Assembly (NCBI RefSeq): GCF_006864135.1
Contig: NZ_SADV01000009.1
Coordinates: 143,025-207,024, forward strand
Direction of reading: 5' to 3'
Source of the DNA: Lysinibacillus sphaericus
GTDB lineage: Bacteria > Bacillota > Bacilli > Bacillales_A > Planococcaceae
Length of the DNA stretch: 64,000 nucleotides
Positions within the stretch are counted from its first letter, which is position 1. Each line of letters starts with the position of its first letter. This document shows positions 48,567-58,090 of this stretch, one piece after another. Below the pieces are notes generated by a model. It searched no databases. It was given only the letters and a program-made list of their open reading frames with translations, and was not told the DNA's origin. The translations under genes and the position numbers were made by a program.

Positions 48567-50234
48567 TTAGACTATATCTGAAAAATACTGTACCGTTTTC
48601 ATTGGTGCACCCATTTCTCGTAATGCCCATGTGTGCTCTAAATAAATATCTGCTAGCTTCTCATATTTGCCGCCGAATCTTTGTGCCCATTCGACAGCTA
48701 CAACACTTTCATATAAATGTGCCATTTTCTCTGCAACCCTTTTTGCCTCAAACGTTTTCGTTGCATCGTCTAAACAGCTAAATGTTTGCAAAGTTGCATC
48801 TAGTTTTGCTAATTGCTCCGCTACAATTTCGACTAATGGACTGTCAGTTAGTTTTTCTAGACGTTCTTCCATGACACGAACAAACATTTCGTGCGCATGA
48901 AACTTATCAACTAAGCGAATGAGCTCTAAAGCTAAAATATTCGCAGTCCCTTCCCACACAGTAAGTACCTGTGCATCTCTTAATAACCGAGGTGTAACAA
49001 AATCTTCAATATAGCCGTTTCCGCCATGTAATTCAATGGCTTCACTAGCATAATGTACAGCTTGCTCTGCCGTTTCTTTTTTCATGATCGCAATATACAA
49101 GCGGTTTAAAATAATGTCTTCTTTATTCCCTCGCCCACTAGTTACTTTATCGTACAGCTGAATAAGATCAAAAACTGTGGCAACTTCTACATGAAGCTTG
49201 GCAGCGAATTTCCCTAGTGTATCCTGAATCATAGGATATTGCGTTAAAGGCTTACCAAACGCATAACGATTTGTCACATAATGCTTCGCCTCTAAATATC
49301 CACGGCGCATAATACCGATAGAAGCAACCGCATTGCAAATTCTTGATAAATTAAGTGCCTCCAGCATATAATAAATTCCTTTATTTGGATCACCTACGAC
49401 ATAAGCTAGCGCACCATCAAATTCCACCTCACCAGAAGGTACTGCTCTAACGCCAAGTTTATCCTTTAAACGCCGAATGCGGAGATTATTAACTGTGCCA
49501 TCCTCATTTCGCCACGGAACTGCAAATAAAGTTAAGCCCTTTGAGCCTGCCTGAGCCCCTTCCATGCGTGCCAATACCATGGTTACTCCACACATTCCTG
49601 CGTTAGATGCAAAATATTTCTCCCCATATAAACGATACTGATTGCCGTCCTGTCTTGCCTTCACAACATTCGCTCCAACATCAGAGCCACCTTGACGCTC
49701 CGTTAAAAACGTAGCCCCTTCATATAGCTCTGTCTCTCCTGTTGCACAAACATGTGGTAAAAAGCGCGCTTTCACCTCATCACTCGCATAATGATCAAGG
49801 AGATAAGCCGTTGCCATCGTTAAAGTAACAGGACAGTAAAAGCCTGGCTCAGCATGTGATAGTAAATAGCCTTGAGCAAAGCTATAGACATAGTTACCCT
49901 TTCTACCTAATTGCGGAATATCCTTATGCACATAGCCAACAATGCCGGTATTGTACGTCTCTTCAATTGTTCTTTTATAGCCATCATTGACCCAAACCTC
50001 TGACACTTCTTCACCATAAGCATTATACCTTTGTAATCGAGGTTCACCCTCTCTATCCGTATGCTTGGCTCTCACATCAATATCTCCAGCACAAAGCTCA
50101 CCAAAATCTGTTAGCTCACGTTTTGCATAGTCCACAAACTCTTTATCTAGCATCATTTCTAAAACTTTATGAAGTGTATCATTCTCTTTAAAAAAGTTTG
50201 TTGTTTTCATTTCTTCCTGCTGTAAAACCTTCAT
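48567..50234 (-). CDS. AidB-like acyl-CoA dehydrogenase family protein
   Basis: 555 residues, longer than ordinary acyl-CoA dehydrogenases because of an extended C-terminal region. Motifs: ATFLTERQGGSDVGANV near 178 and the WEGTAN segment near 425, where the usual catalytic-Glu context is QVLTVWEGTANIL. Family members include AidB of the alkylation response and uncharacterised acyl-CoA dehydrogenases; which applies here is unclear, but the neighbouring acyl-CoA synthetase favours lipid metabolism. The first ATG follows AGAGGTGA and lies one base after the upstream stop. Confidence 0.85.
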   Translation of the reverse strand: MKVLQQEEMKTTNFFKENDTLHKVLEMMLDKEFVDYAKRELTDFGELCAGDIDVRAKHTDREGEPRLQRYNAYGEEVSEVWVNDGYKRTIEETYNTGIVGYVHKDIPQLGRKGNYVYSFAQGYLLSHAEPGFYCPVTLTMATAYLLDHYASDEVKARFLPHVCATGETELYEGATFLTERQGGSDVGANVVKARQDGNQYRLYGEKYFASNAGMCGVTMVLARMEGAQAGSKGLTLFAVPWRNEDGTVNNLRIRRLKDKLGVRAVPSGEVEFDGALAYVVGDPNKGIYYMLEALNLSRICNAVASIGIMRRGYLEAKHYVTNRYAFGKPLTQYPMIQDTLGKFAAKLHVEVATVFDLIQLYDKVTSGRGNKEDIILNRLYIAIMKKETAEQAVHYASEAIELHGGNGYIEDFVTPRLLRDAQVLTVWEGTANILALELIRLVDKFHAHEMFVRVMEERLEKLTDSPLVEIVAEQLAKLDATLQTFSCLDDATKTFEAKRVAEKMAHLYESVVAVEWAQRFGGKYEKLADIYLEHTWALREMGAPMKTVQYFSDIV

Positions 50235-50235
50235 G

Positions 50236-51728
50236 TTATCTCACCTCTTGTCCCTTCAAAGTTTGTTTTAGTATTTTGCCTGATGCATTTCGTGGTAGCG
50301 CTTCCACACGTTCAAAGATGCGTGGAATTTTATATTTCGCAAGATGCTCTTTCAAATAAGCTTTAAGTCCATCCTCGTCAGTTTCCGTTTTAGCGGCATA
50401 AACGGCCTTCACCGTTTCTCCCCACTCCGGATGTGGCACACCGATTACAGCAACTTCAAATATTCCCTCATAGCTCAACATACGATCTTCAATTTCTTTC
50501 GGATAAATATTCACACCGCCTGAAAAAATAACATCCCGACAATCCAAATATAGCCGTCCTCATCTATGCGAGCTAGGTCACCTGTTTTCAGCCAGCCATC
50601 TATAAATGCAGCTTTTGTAGCAACATCATCCTTGTAATAACCCAGCATATTACCCTCACCGAATATCACGATTTCTCCTACATCACCAACACTGACATCT
50701 TCTCCATTGTCGTTAATAATCCGTAGCTCCGCCCCAAGTGGTGCGCGCCGACCAACGCTCCCCGCCTTCGTTGCATGCTCTTCACCAAACAATAATGAAC
50801 CATTTGGACCAGCCTCTGTTAATCCATAGACACAGGTTACATTATTCGTTCGGAAAGCTTTTTGGATAAAGCGAATTTCATTTTGCGATAACGGCGCTCC
50901 ACCATAAACCCACCATTTCATCGATGATATATCAGCCGTTTGCAATCTTGGCATTTGGGCAGTTAACAAATAAGCGACAGGTGCGCCGAAGAAATGCGTT
51001 GTCTGTTCCTGCTCGATTGAATCTATTAATAAATCAGCTGTAAATGTTGGCGTTAGTATATTTGTCGAGCCTACAAGTACTCCTGCCATTAAAAATAAAT
51101 GTAATGGAGCTGAATGCGTCAATGGCATCATAAGAAGAATCCGACTTTCTGGCTTTACTTCCATTTCTATTGCAATCATTTGCGCTACAGTTAAAATATT
51201 GCGATAGCTAAACAACACGCCCTTTGGTTTTCCCGTTGTACCCGAAGTATATAAAATCGTTGAAACATCATCTTCATTCAATTGGCAATCAATTGTTTGA
51301 CTGCTTGCATGTTGAATAAGTGTTTCATAGTTTAGCCAACCAGCCTTTTCTTGACCTGTTTTGATTTTCAAAGGGACTACCTTGATGTTTTCGACTGCTG
51401 CAAAAATTGCCTCATGCACGAGAATAGCTTTAGCATCAGCATGCTGCGCTACATACTCGACCTCTTGCAGCGTAAATTTTGCATTTACCGGAACGACAAT
51501 GGCTCCAATGCGCTGAATAGCAAAATAGCTAACAACAAACTCTACAACATTTGGCATAAAAACAATAACTTTGTCACCTTGCCAGACCCCCTGCTCTAAC
51601 AAAGCATGACTAAGACGTGTCACTTGCTCATCTAAATTACGATAAGTCACACGTCTGCCCTGACAAACAACAGCTTCACTCATAGGGTATTTTCGCGCAT
51701 TACGTGCTAACAAATTCGAACTATTCAT
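50236..51728 (-). pseudogene. acyl-CoA synthetase disrupted by a frameshift (about 10 bases missing)
   Basis: The N-terminal frame (51728 down to about 50545) has the AMP-binding motif YTSGTTGKPKG and the GDLARIDEDGYIWIV segment. It then loses frame; the C-terminal part continues in another frame as DVIFSGGVNIYPKEIEDRML to 50236, ending PRNASGKILKQTLKG. The expected IVDRKKDVIF reads IV-G, with about ten bases missing at 50539-50545, exactly at the hinge that joins the two domains. Both halves are otherwise well conserved, so the event is recent or an assembly error. Two separate polypeptides are possible (a TTG could start the 103-residue C-terminal part) but activity is doubtful. Confidence 0.8.
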
Positions 51729-52116
51729 CGTCCATCTCTCCCTTTAAAGTCGCTAATTTTTCTGTAAATATGCCTTGTAATTGCAGTAATTCACTCTTCA
51801 TTTGTGCAAGCTCTGCTATTTTGCTATCAATCTCTTGAATTTTTTGCTCCCCATATTCGACCGTGCGTTCCAACTGCTGAATGCCCGTGCGATCAAAATC
51901 AAACAGCAACACCATCTCCTTAATCTCCTCAAGTGAAAAACCGTACCGCTTCCCCCGGAAAATAAGCTTAAGCTTCGCTAATTCTTTTTTTGAAAAGGTT
52001 CGCTGATTAGTAGATGATCGATTAGGATTAAGCAGCCCTAGTTCCTCATAATAACGAATAGTCCGTGTAGAAACATTAAACTCCTTAGCCACTTCTTGAA
52101 TCGTCTTCAACACCAT
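51721..52116 (-). CDS. MerR family transcriptional regulator
   Basis: 131 residues. Winged helix-turn-helix at about 5-75 (TIQEVAKEFNVSTRTIRYYEELGLL), then a coiled-coil dimerisation helix (about 80-128). No cysteine effector site, so not a metal sensor. It starts the operon MerR - acyl-CoA synthetase - AidB-like dehydrogenase, overlapping the synthetase start by 8 bases. The context resembles LiuR/LiuQ-type regulators of branched-chain or fatty-acid catabolism. That role is inferred. Confidence 0.88.
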   Translation of the reverse strand: MVLKTIQEVAKEFNVSTRTIRYYEELGLLNPNRSSTNQRTFSKKELAKLKLIFRGKRYGFSLEEIKEMVLLFDFDRTGIQQLERTVEYGEQKIQEIDSKIAELAQMKSELLQLQGIFTEKLATLKGEMDDE

Positions 52117-52253
52117 CCCCCCTTTCCGTTTCCCATCAGTATATCATTGACGCTAACGTAAATCGCAACAAGATTTCCGAATTTTACAGAAAATAATCGC
52201 TTTAAGTAGCTGAATTAATTTATTGGTTGCTGTTAGTCAGTTTGGCTGGTCTA

Positions 52254-52302
52254 TCCGTCGCTTTGGTGGGGCTTTCCGTCGCTTTGACTGTTTCTTCCGT
52301 CG
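52254..52302. repeat. 21-bp periodic array, core TCCGTCGCTTTG (array 6a)
   Basis: TCCGTCG at 52254, 52275 and 52296, exactly 21 apart; another isolated copy at 52494-52500 after array 6b. Same core class as array 1. Confidence 0.8.
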
Positions 52303-52323
52303 ATTCTGCAGGGTGTTTGATTT

Positions 52324-52500
52324 CGCCGCTAAATGATGAGTTGCGCCGCTAACTAAGGAAGGAACGCCGCTAAATCCTGATATTCCGCCGCTAACCATGC
52401 AAGGAACGCCGCTAAATCCTAATATTCCGCCGCTAACCATGCGAGGAACGCCGCTAAATCCTAATATTTCGCCGCTAAGAGCTTCGGATTTTATCCGTCG
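52324..52500. repeat. 21-bp periodic array, core CGCCGCTAA (array 6b)
   Basis: Eight CGCCGCTAA cores at 52324, 52344, 52365, 52386, 52407, 52428, 52449 and 52470 (one 20-base step, six 21-base steps). Two alternating unit types (GAACGCCGCTAAATCCTRAT and TTCCGCCGCTAACCATGC) point to duplication of a 42-bp pair. It lies between the argS terminator and the MerR gene. A 90-codon reading frame across it encodes seven-residue repeats and is not a gene. Confidence 0.9.
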
Positions 52501-52534
52501 ATTCAACACCTCTAGCTATCAAATCTATTTCAAC

Positions 52535-52569
52535 ACAAAAAACCCCCGGCACATTGTCGTGCCAGGGGC
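52535..52569 (-). terminator. terminator of argS
   Basis: Stem CCCCCGGCAC/GTGCC.GGGG (52543-52552 with 52559-52568) followed by six T on the minus strand; 15 bases past the stop. Confidence 0.9.
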
Positions 52570-52583
52570 TAGAAAGATTATTA

Positions 52584-54254
52584 TTACATTTTTTCCGGTG
52601 CAGATACGCCGATTAAGCGTAATGCGTTGGCAATTGTTGTACGTACAGCAGTAATAAGGGCTAAACGAGCTTCTGTTAGCTCTTTATTTGAAGCATCTAA
52701 CACTTTTTCAGCGTTATAGAAGCTGTGGAAAGTAGCTGCTGTTTCTTGAATGTAGTTGGCGATACGGTGTGGTGTACGGTGCTTCGCAGCATCTGCTACC
52801 ACTTTCGGGAAGTCGCCCACTTTTTTCAGTAAATCAATTTCTTTTTCTGCAGTTAACAGCGTTAAATGATCTGTTGTTGCAGCAAAGCCTTGCTCATTCG
52901 CTGAGCGTAAAATGGAAGAAATACGTGCATGCGCATATTGTGCATAATACACTGGATTTTCATTTGATTGAGATACAGCAAGATCAAGGTCAAAGTCCAT
53001 GTGAGAATCGCCCGCAGTTTTCACGAAGAAATAACGAACTGCATCTAAGCCAACCTCTTCTACAAGCTCACGCATTGTAACAGCGTTTCCTGTACGTTTA
53101 GACATTTTGAACTTCTCACCGTTTTTATAAAGTTGAACCATTTGGATGATTTCTACTTCAAGTGTATCACGGTCGTAGCCAAGCGCCTGAATAGCAGCCT
53201 TCATACGTGGGATATAGCCGTGGTGGTCAGCTCCCCAAATATTAATTAATTTATCGAAGCCACGTACAATTTTGTCCTCATGGTAGGCGATATCTGGAGT
53301 CAGGTATGTGAAAGAACCATCGTTTTTAATTAACACGCGATCTTTATCGTCACCAAATGTTGTTGAACGGAACCAAGTAGCACCGTCTTCTTCAAATACA
53401 TGACCATTTGCTTTCAGTTTATCTAACGCTACTTCGATTTTACCGTTTTCATATAGTGAAGTTTCTGAGTACCACACATTAAAGTTTACACGGAAGTTAG
53501 CAAGGTCTGTTTTTAACTTGTCTAATTCTAACGCTAAACCATGTTGACGGAAGAATGCAAAACGTTCTTCATCAGATTTTGCTAAAATTGCATCGCCATG
53601 CTCGCTTGTTAGTTTACCAGCGATTTCAATAATATCTTGACCGTGGTAGCCGTCCTCCGGCATCTCAGCATCCATTCCTAAAGCTTGCTTATAACGCGCT
53701 TCTAGTGAATACGCTAAATTATTAATTTGGTTACCCGCATCATTAATGTAGTACTCACGAGATACTTCGTAACCTGCCATATCAAGCACGTTACATAATG
53801 AATCCCCTACAGAAGCTCCACGTGCATGACCCAAATGTAGATCACCTGTTGGATTCGCAGATACGAATTCAATTTGAATTTTTTCTCCTGCGCCAGCATT
53901 AGAACGACCATAATCAGCACCTTGCTCAAGTACTGCTTTTACTACACCTGATAAGAAATCTTTACGCACAGTAATATTCATGAAGCCAGGACCAGCAATA
54001 TCGATTTTCTCGATATCCGTGCCTGCCGTGTCAAGATTATCCAAAATAGCTTCTGCAATTGCACGAGGTGGTTTTTTTGCTAATTTCGTTAATTGCATAG
54101 CAATATTTGTTGCATAATCTCCGTTTGCTTTATCCTTTGGTGTTTCAAGGTGAATATTTAATTGTGTGCCAGCCTCGACTAAGCCAGCTTTTTCAACAGC
54201 CTGTGCAATCGCTGCTTTAATGGCTTGTTGTACTTGTTCTACTGCGTTCATCAT
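52584..54254 (-). CDS. argS: arginyl-tRNA synthetase
   Basis: 556 residues, class I. N-terminal Arg-specific tRNA-contact domain (about 1-105), class I HIGH motif as HLGH within [13 protein letters not shown] near 138, KMSK within [15 protein letters not shown] near 365, and a C-terminal anticodon-binding DALR domain. The ATG-ATG start overlaps the ywiB stop by 4 bases; GGAGG precedes it. Order ywiB-argS is conserved in Bacilli. Confidence 0.97.
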   Translation of the reverse strand: MMNAVEQVQQAIKAAIAQAVEKAGLVEAGTQLNIHLETPKDKANGDYATNIAMQLTKLAKKPPRAIAEAILDNLDTAGTDIEKIDIAGPGFMNITVRKDFLSGVVKAVLEQGADYGRSNAGAGEKIQIEFVSANPTGDLHLGHARGASVGDSLCNVLDMAGYEVSREYYINDAGNQINNLAYSLEARYKQALGMDAEMPEDGYHGQDIIEIAGKLTSEHGDAILAKSDEERFAFFRQHGLALELDKLKTDLANFRVNFNVWYSETSLYENGKIEVALDKLKANGHVFEEDGATWFRSTTFGDDKDRVLIKNDGSFTYLTPDIAYHEDKIVRGFDKLINIWGADHHGYIPRMKAAIQALGYDRDTLEVEIIQMVQLYKNGEKFKMSKRTGNAVTMRELVEEVGLDAVRYFFVKTAGDSHMDFDLDLAVSQSNENPVYYAQYAHARISSILRSANEQGFAATTDHLTLLTAEKEIDLLKKVGDFPKVVADAAKHRTPHRIANYIQETAATFHSFYNAEKVLDASNKELTEARLALITAVRTTIANALRLIGVSAPEKM

Positions 54255-54682
54255 TGTACCTCCGTAAATGTAATGTCTAATGTATAATTGCCAACGGATT
54301 GCCCACCCATTAGTAAATCGTACTGTACATGGAAATCTCCGCTTACTGCCTGCTTTGTAAATGTCATTTCTTTCGTGTCAATGACGAGTGGCATTGAACC
54401 GAAATCACTCTCATAATGACCCATTTGTTGTTCAATTATGTTAAGTGGTAATCGCATTTTTACTGCTCCATTACGCATAATTAATGCCTGTTCATTGCCT
54501 AGCTTCATAGTTGTGCGGATGGTTTTATCCTCCTGCACCTCTTCATATTTCAAATATATGCTTCCTGCTTTTTCAAGTAGCTGCCCTGTCAGCCACATTT
54601 CATAACTTTCAGACTCCCCATCAATCGGATGAATCTTAGAAATGAGCTTAATGTTCACCTGCGATCTTGCTTCGTTCGCCAT
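54251..54682 (-). CDS. ywiB: YwiB, DUF1934 family beta-barrel protein
   Basis: 143 residues. DUF1934 proteins form a small beta-barrel of unknown function. The alternating pattern of the family is visible, including [14 protein letters not shown] near 22 and [19 protein letters not shown] at the C-terminus. It precedes and overlaps argS, sharing the promoter at 54723-54752. Confidence 0.9.
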   Translation of the reverse strand: MANEARSQVNIKLISKIHPIDGESESYEMWLTGQLLEKAGSIYLKYEEVQEDKTIRTTMKLGNEQALIMRNGAVKMRLPLNIIEQQMGHYESDFGSMPLVIDTKEMTFTKQAVSGDFHVQYDLLMGGQSVGNYTLDITFTEVQ

Positions 54683-54722
54683 TATGGACGCTCCCTTTTA
54701 TTGTTTTTACTATAACCTTTTT

Positions 54723-54752
54723 ATTATAGGATGAATCCTCATATTTTTTCAA
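54723..54752 (-). promoter_or_regulatory. predicted ywiB-argS promoter
   Basis: TTGAAA (54747-54752), 18 bases, perfect TATAAT (54723-54728) on the minus strand. The remainder of 54683-55041 holds no convincing gene, only a 27-codon reading frame at 54896-54979 with a poor ribosome site. Confidence 0.6.
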
Positions 54753-54990
54753 GGTAGAAGTAAGTATTCTATCCGATGTGGCAGTAATTTATTAAAATTC
54801 ATTTACTATTTTATCATTGACACAAATCCCCCGGAAATCTACAGTCATATTATATAGTAGGAATTTTCATTTTTTACTAAAATGAGGGTTGCTGTATGTT
54901 AACACTTGAACAAATTCTGCTGCTAAACGAAGGATTTCCTCTTATATATTTGAAACGCCTATTATTCAATTTGACTTAAGGAGACTAGCC

Positions 54991-55029
54991 AAAAAGGCAT
55001 CCACTCAAATGAATGAGTAGATGCCTTTT
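54991..55029. terminator. terminator of the CPBP protease gene
   Basis: Stem AAAAGGCATC.ACTCA with TGAGT.GATGCCTTTT, T runs on both strands; 12 bases past the stop. Confidence 0.9.
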
Positions 55030-55041
55030 GATATGTCGTGT

Positions 55042-55800
55042 TTAAACGTAACTCTCAGGATTTTTCAATTTCATAACATCCTTTTTAGGAAATAAAGCTC
55101 TCCAGAAATAAATTGCGAGACCAATTAACACTAGACAATGAAAGATATAAATAGAAACAGCAAGAACATTCGGCTCACCTTCGGTCAAGAATCCAATAAA
55201 ATCATGAATCGCGTGCCAGACAATCGGGAAAATAATACTTTTTGTCTTTGCAACAATTTCTGCACAAACTAACCCAAAGAGGAATGCAAAAGCTACTTGT
55301 AGTAATGTCAATAAAAAATCCTGACCGGCACCTAAATGTGCAAGATGTCCAATTCCAAACAAAATAGAGGAGCCTATAATAGCCGTTTTAAGCCCTTTCG
55401 CTGATAAATATTTAAAAATTAGGCCACGGAAAATAAACTCTTCACAAAGACCAACGGCAATAACAAATAGAAGCAAAATAAATACGTATTGCGCAGAAAA
55501 ACCATCTTGATCTGTAATACCATTAAAAAATGCAACCAGCTCAAAAATAACGATAACAACCATCCAAGCCTCTGCTTTAAATCTTCTAAACCCGAAATCT
55601 TTGAAAGAGAATTTACTTTTTCTCATGATCCAAAGAGTAACTAGAACACCACTTGCAGTGAAGATAAATTGAATTAAAAATATAGAACTTATGCTACTTA
55701 TATTTTTGACAGCTATAATTACACCGGCTATGGTAGGAAAAACAAGTGCAAGTAAAGTAAATAATATCGATAAAAAAATAGGTGAATTTTTCATTTTCAT
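55042..55800 (-). CDS. CPBP family intramembrane metalloprotease
   Basis: 252 residues with about eight membrane helices. The three Abi/CPBP catalytic motifs are present: EEFIFRG (EExxxR, near 119), FGIGHL (FxxxH-like, near 148) and HAIHDF (HxxxD-like, near 196). Such proteases range from prenyl-protein processing to bacteriocin self-immunity. No bacteriocin gene is seen here. The gene overlaps its TetR regulator by 4 bases, and both are under a palindromic operator. Confidence 0.9.
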   Translation of the reverse strand: MKMKNSPIFLSILFTLLALVFPTIAGVIIAVKNISSISSIFLIQFIFTASGVLVTLWIMRKSKFSFKDFGFRRFKAEAWMVVIVIFELVAFFNGITDQDGFSAQYVFILLLFVIAVGLCEEFIFRGLIFKYLSAKGLKTAIIGSSILFGIGHLAHLGAGQDFLLTLLQVAFAFLFGLVCAEIVAKTKSIIFPIVWHAIHDFIGFLTEGEPNVLAVSIYIFHCLVLIGLAIYFWRALFPKKDVMKLKNPESYV

Positions 55801-56366
55801 TTATTTTCTCCATTCAATAATTTTAGTTTTACACCTTCAAAAACATCTTTTAAAATACCCTCAATTTCCGAGCTATCTAAATCGCAAGTATTCGTCGCAC
55901 ACATTGTTGCTATCCCATGCGTAGTTAACCATATATCGATGAATAAAGATTTAGCAGAGGTTTCAGTTAATCCCGTTAATTTAGAAATTAGCGCTATAAT
56001 TCCTTGGTTTTCTACGTCATTTATTAAATCCGAAAAGCTTGAGATTTTATATTTATTGGATAGGAATAATAGCTCAAATAACTTTTTTTCCTCGCGAGCA
56101 AAGTTAATATAAGCTAACCCCATTCCAAAAAAAGAACTTTCTTGCAAACCCTTAAACATTCTTTCATTATAAAGATTGCTGGCTCTTTCATATATTGCAT
56201 ACTTTAAATCGTCCATGCTCGTGAATAATCGAAAGATGGGCTTTGTCGAACAACCTAACTCTTTTGCTACGTCCCTTGCATTCACACTATCAATGCCACT
56301 CTTCCTAGCCATTTCAAAAGCACAATCCATTAAAACTTCCTCTGTAAATCGCTCTTTTGGTGCCAA
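55797..56366 (-). CDS. TetR family regulator of the CPBP gene
   Basis: 189 residues from this start. The helix-turn-helix is at about 20-60 (SVNARDVAKELGCSTKPIFR, LFTSMDDLKYAIYE). The start is taken as TTG at 56364-56366, because GGAGGAGG is eight bases upstream; a TTG six codons earlier overlaps the operator and lacks a site. Autoregulation is likely from the palindrome at 56384-56405. Confidence 0.87.
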   Translation of the reverse strand: MAPKERFTEEVLMDCAFEMARKSGIDSVNARDVAKELGCSTKPIFRLFTSMDDLKYAIYERASNLYNERMFKGLQESSFFGMGLAYINFAREEKKLFELLFLSNKYKISSFSDLINDVENQGIIALISKLTGLTETSAKSLFIDIWLTTHGIATMCATNTCDLDSSEIEGILKDVFEGVKLKLLNGENK

Positions 56367-56383
56367 AAAATTCGCCTCCTCCA

Positions 56384-56405
56384 ATAGGTAACATCCGTTA
56401 CCTAT
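56384..56405. promoter_or_regulatory. palindromic TetR operator
   Basis: ATAGGTAAC, ATCC, GTTACCTAT: a perfect 9+9 inverted repeat placed between the -10 and the start of the TetR-CPBP operon. Confidence 0.8.
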
Positions 56406-56435
56406 AATGTAACAATATTTTCCTGGCTATGTCAA
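56406..56435 (-). promoter_or_regulatory. promoter of the TetR-CPBP operon
   Basis: Perfect TTGACA (56430-56435), 18 bases, TACATT (56406-56411) on the minus strand, directly adjoining the operator. Confidence 0.65.
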
Positions 56436-56469
56436 TAAGATATGTGATATTAATCAAAAAAATTCCAAA

Positions 56470-56512
56470 GAAATGAAAAAAGAAAAAGCTCACTTTGTAA
56501 ATGAGCTTTGTT
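56470..56512 (-). terminator. terminator of the hxlR pseudogene
   Basis: Stem AAAGCTCA/TGAGCTTT (56485-56492 with 56502-56509) followed on the minus strand by TTTTTCTTTTTTC. Confidence 0.75.
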
Positions 56513-56674
56513 CTCCCAAGAAGTCCTTGAACTCCTAATATTAATTGATACCTGAATTGATTATGTTAGACAAACTTTAAAAACAGGTGAAGCTAAAAGT
56601 GACCTCATAATGCCTCCCCGCTTTCAGCCCCACATTAACCTGTATTTACGACTGACATATTGCTTTCGGTAACT

Positions 56675-57079
56675 TTACTGACAATTTAAATCCTCCGAAA
56701 TGACCTCGTTATTGCTTTCTTGTTTAATTTGATCGATTCTATTTTTCCCCCATTCATACATCATCTCAACGATTGGTAATAACGTCATCCCTAGTTCTGT
56801 CATGGAATATTCGACTTTCGGAGGGACTTCTGGAAACACTTCTCGGTGAACAATTCCATCTTCCATCAGTTCACGTAATTGATTTGATTATATCTTATGT
56901 GATATTTTCGGAAAAAGTCTTTGAAGCTCACTGAAACGATGTGGTCCTTCGACGCCTAAATGCCATAGAATAACGACCTTCCATTTACCACTAATGATTG
57001 ATAATGTAAGTTCTTTTTCACAATGGTAATCGTTATTTAATATTCTCTCTTTTATCTCTTCTCTTAATTTATCTGACAT
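56675..57079 (-). pseudogene. HxlR family regulator with an in-frame stop codon
   Basis: The 135-codon frame is continuous except for TAA at 56888-56890. Before it: the helix-turn-helix part (CEKELTLSIISGKWKVVILWHL, RFSELQRLFPKISHKI). After it: [32 protein letters not shown] to the end (the typical wing and C-terminus; described in parts). Family members read K-M-L-T/S at the site, and here ATA-TAA-TCA replaces it. Start ATG at 57077-57079 has GGGAG. It is divergent from an SDR gene it probably controlled. A restart at 56866 would lack the DNA-binding helices. Confidence 0.82.
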
Positions 57080-57122
57080 AGAGCTAACTCCCTTTTCGTA
57101 TAAGTAACTTTTAGTAACCTCC

Positions 57123-57136
57123 GCACTAAAAAGTGC
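57123..57136. promoter_or_regulatory. inverted repeat between hxlR and the SDR gene, candidate HxlR site
   Basis: GCACT, AAAA, AGTGC, with a nearby repeated GTAAC (57103 and 57114). A plus-strand promoter TTCACA/TAAAAT follows (57141-57168). Confidence 0.35.
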
Positions 57137-57245
57137 ACTCTTCACAATGTATAAAACCGTAGTAAAATGAGGATAGTCTTAAAGACAAATCTTAATCTAT
57201 TTTTTCGTCTAAATAAAATTATCTCAACCGAAGGAGCAAAAAAAC

Positions 57246-57962
57246 ATGCAAACAATCGCAGGAAAAGTAGCGTTAATTACAGGAGCTGGGCGTGGAATCG
57301 GACGTGCAACAGCAGTAGCTTTTGCGCAAGAAGGTATTCACGTAGGTCTTGTTGGACGTACTCTTGAAAATTTACAACAAGTTGCAGAGGAACTTAAGCA
57401 GTATGATGTGAAGGTTGCAATCGCTGTGGCAAATGTGGCGGATTTATACTCTATTACTACAGCCGTTGAATCTATTCGCGGAGAACTTGGCGCCATCGAC
57501 ATTTTAGTAAACAATGCCGGAATTTCAAAATTCGGTAACTTCATGGACTTAACACCTGAAGAATGGACAAATATTATCGATGTCAATGTAAAAGGTGTGT
57601 ACTACACAACACGTGCTGTATTACCGGAGATGTTAGAGCGCAACACAGGCGACATCATTAATATCTCATCAACAGCTGGTCAAAAAGGTGCACCAATTAC
57701 AAGCGCATACTCAGCTTCAAAAGCTGCGGTTATCGGACTAAGTGAGTCATTAATGCTTGAAGTACGTAAGAAAAACATTCGCGTTACAACATTAACGCCA
57801 AGTACAGTTGCTACGGATATGGCGGTTGAGCTTAACTTAACAGACGGCAATCCGGAAAAAGTGATGCAAGCAGAAGATTTAGCAGATTTAATGGTTGCTC
57901 AGCTAAAACTTCATCCACGTGTTGTATTAAAGCATGCTGGACTTTGGTCAACGAACCCTTAA
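57246..57962 (+). CDS. short-chain dehydrogenase/reductase (FabG-like)
   Basis: 238 residues, classical SDR. Cofactor motif TGAGRGIG (near 13-20), NNAG near 90, catalytic Ser in INISSTAG near 140 and YSASK near 154. Such enzymes reduce 3-oxoacyl or other carbonyl substrates; the true substrate is unknown. It is divergent from the broken HxlR regulator and followed by its own terminator. If the regulator was a repressor, this gene may now be constitutive. Confidence 0.92.
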   Translation: MQTIAGKVALITGAGRGIGRATAVAFAQEGIHVGLVGRTLENLQQVAEELKQYDVKVAIAVANVADLYSITTAVESIRGELGAIDILVNNAGISKFGNFMDLTPEEWTNIIDVNVKGVYYTTRAVLPEMLERNTGDIINISSTAGQKGAPITSAYSASKAAVIGLSESLMLEVRKKNIRVTTLTPSTVATDMAVELNLTDGNPEKVMQAEDLADLMVAQLKLHPRVVLKHAGLWSTNP

Positions 57963-57981
57963 TAGAACTATTCGAAATATC

Positions 57982-58014
57982 AAGGCGCTATCTTTGGATG
58001 GCGTCTTCTTTTTT
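57982..58014 (+). terminator. terminator of the SDR gene
   Basis: 11-bp stem AAGGCGCTATC/GATGGCGTCTT with two G-U pairs, followed by a T run. Confidence 0.8.
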
Positions 58015-58031
58015 ATATTGAAAAGGATAAG

Positions 58032-58063
58032 AAAAACGGGGCTAGCATATCGCTAACCCCGTT
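58032..58063 (-). terminator. terminator of speB
   Basis: Stem AACGGGG.TAGC with GCTA.CCCCGTT, followed by TTTTTC on the minus strand; 28 bases past the stop. Confidence 0.85.
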
Positions 58064-58090
58064 CCAATCGCTTTATTTCGAAGAACCTTC

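Noticed and set aside
52324..52500. CRISPR array
   Set aside because: Period 21, repeats about 9-13 bases, variable parts about 10 bases, and no cas genes; far too short for repeat-spacer units.
52237..52509. A 90-codon frame with seven-residue repeats (GFSGVP units)
   Set aside because: It is an outcome of the 21-bp array (seven codons per unit); no ribosome site.
54896..54979. 27-codon frame before the CPBP terminator
   Set aside because: Poor ribosome site and no recognisable features; could be a peptide but cannot be supported.
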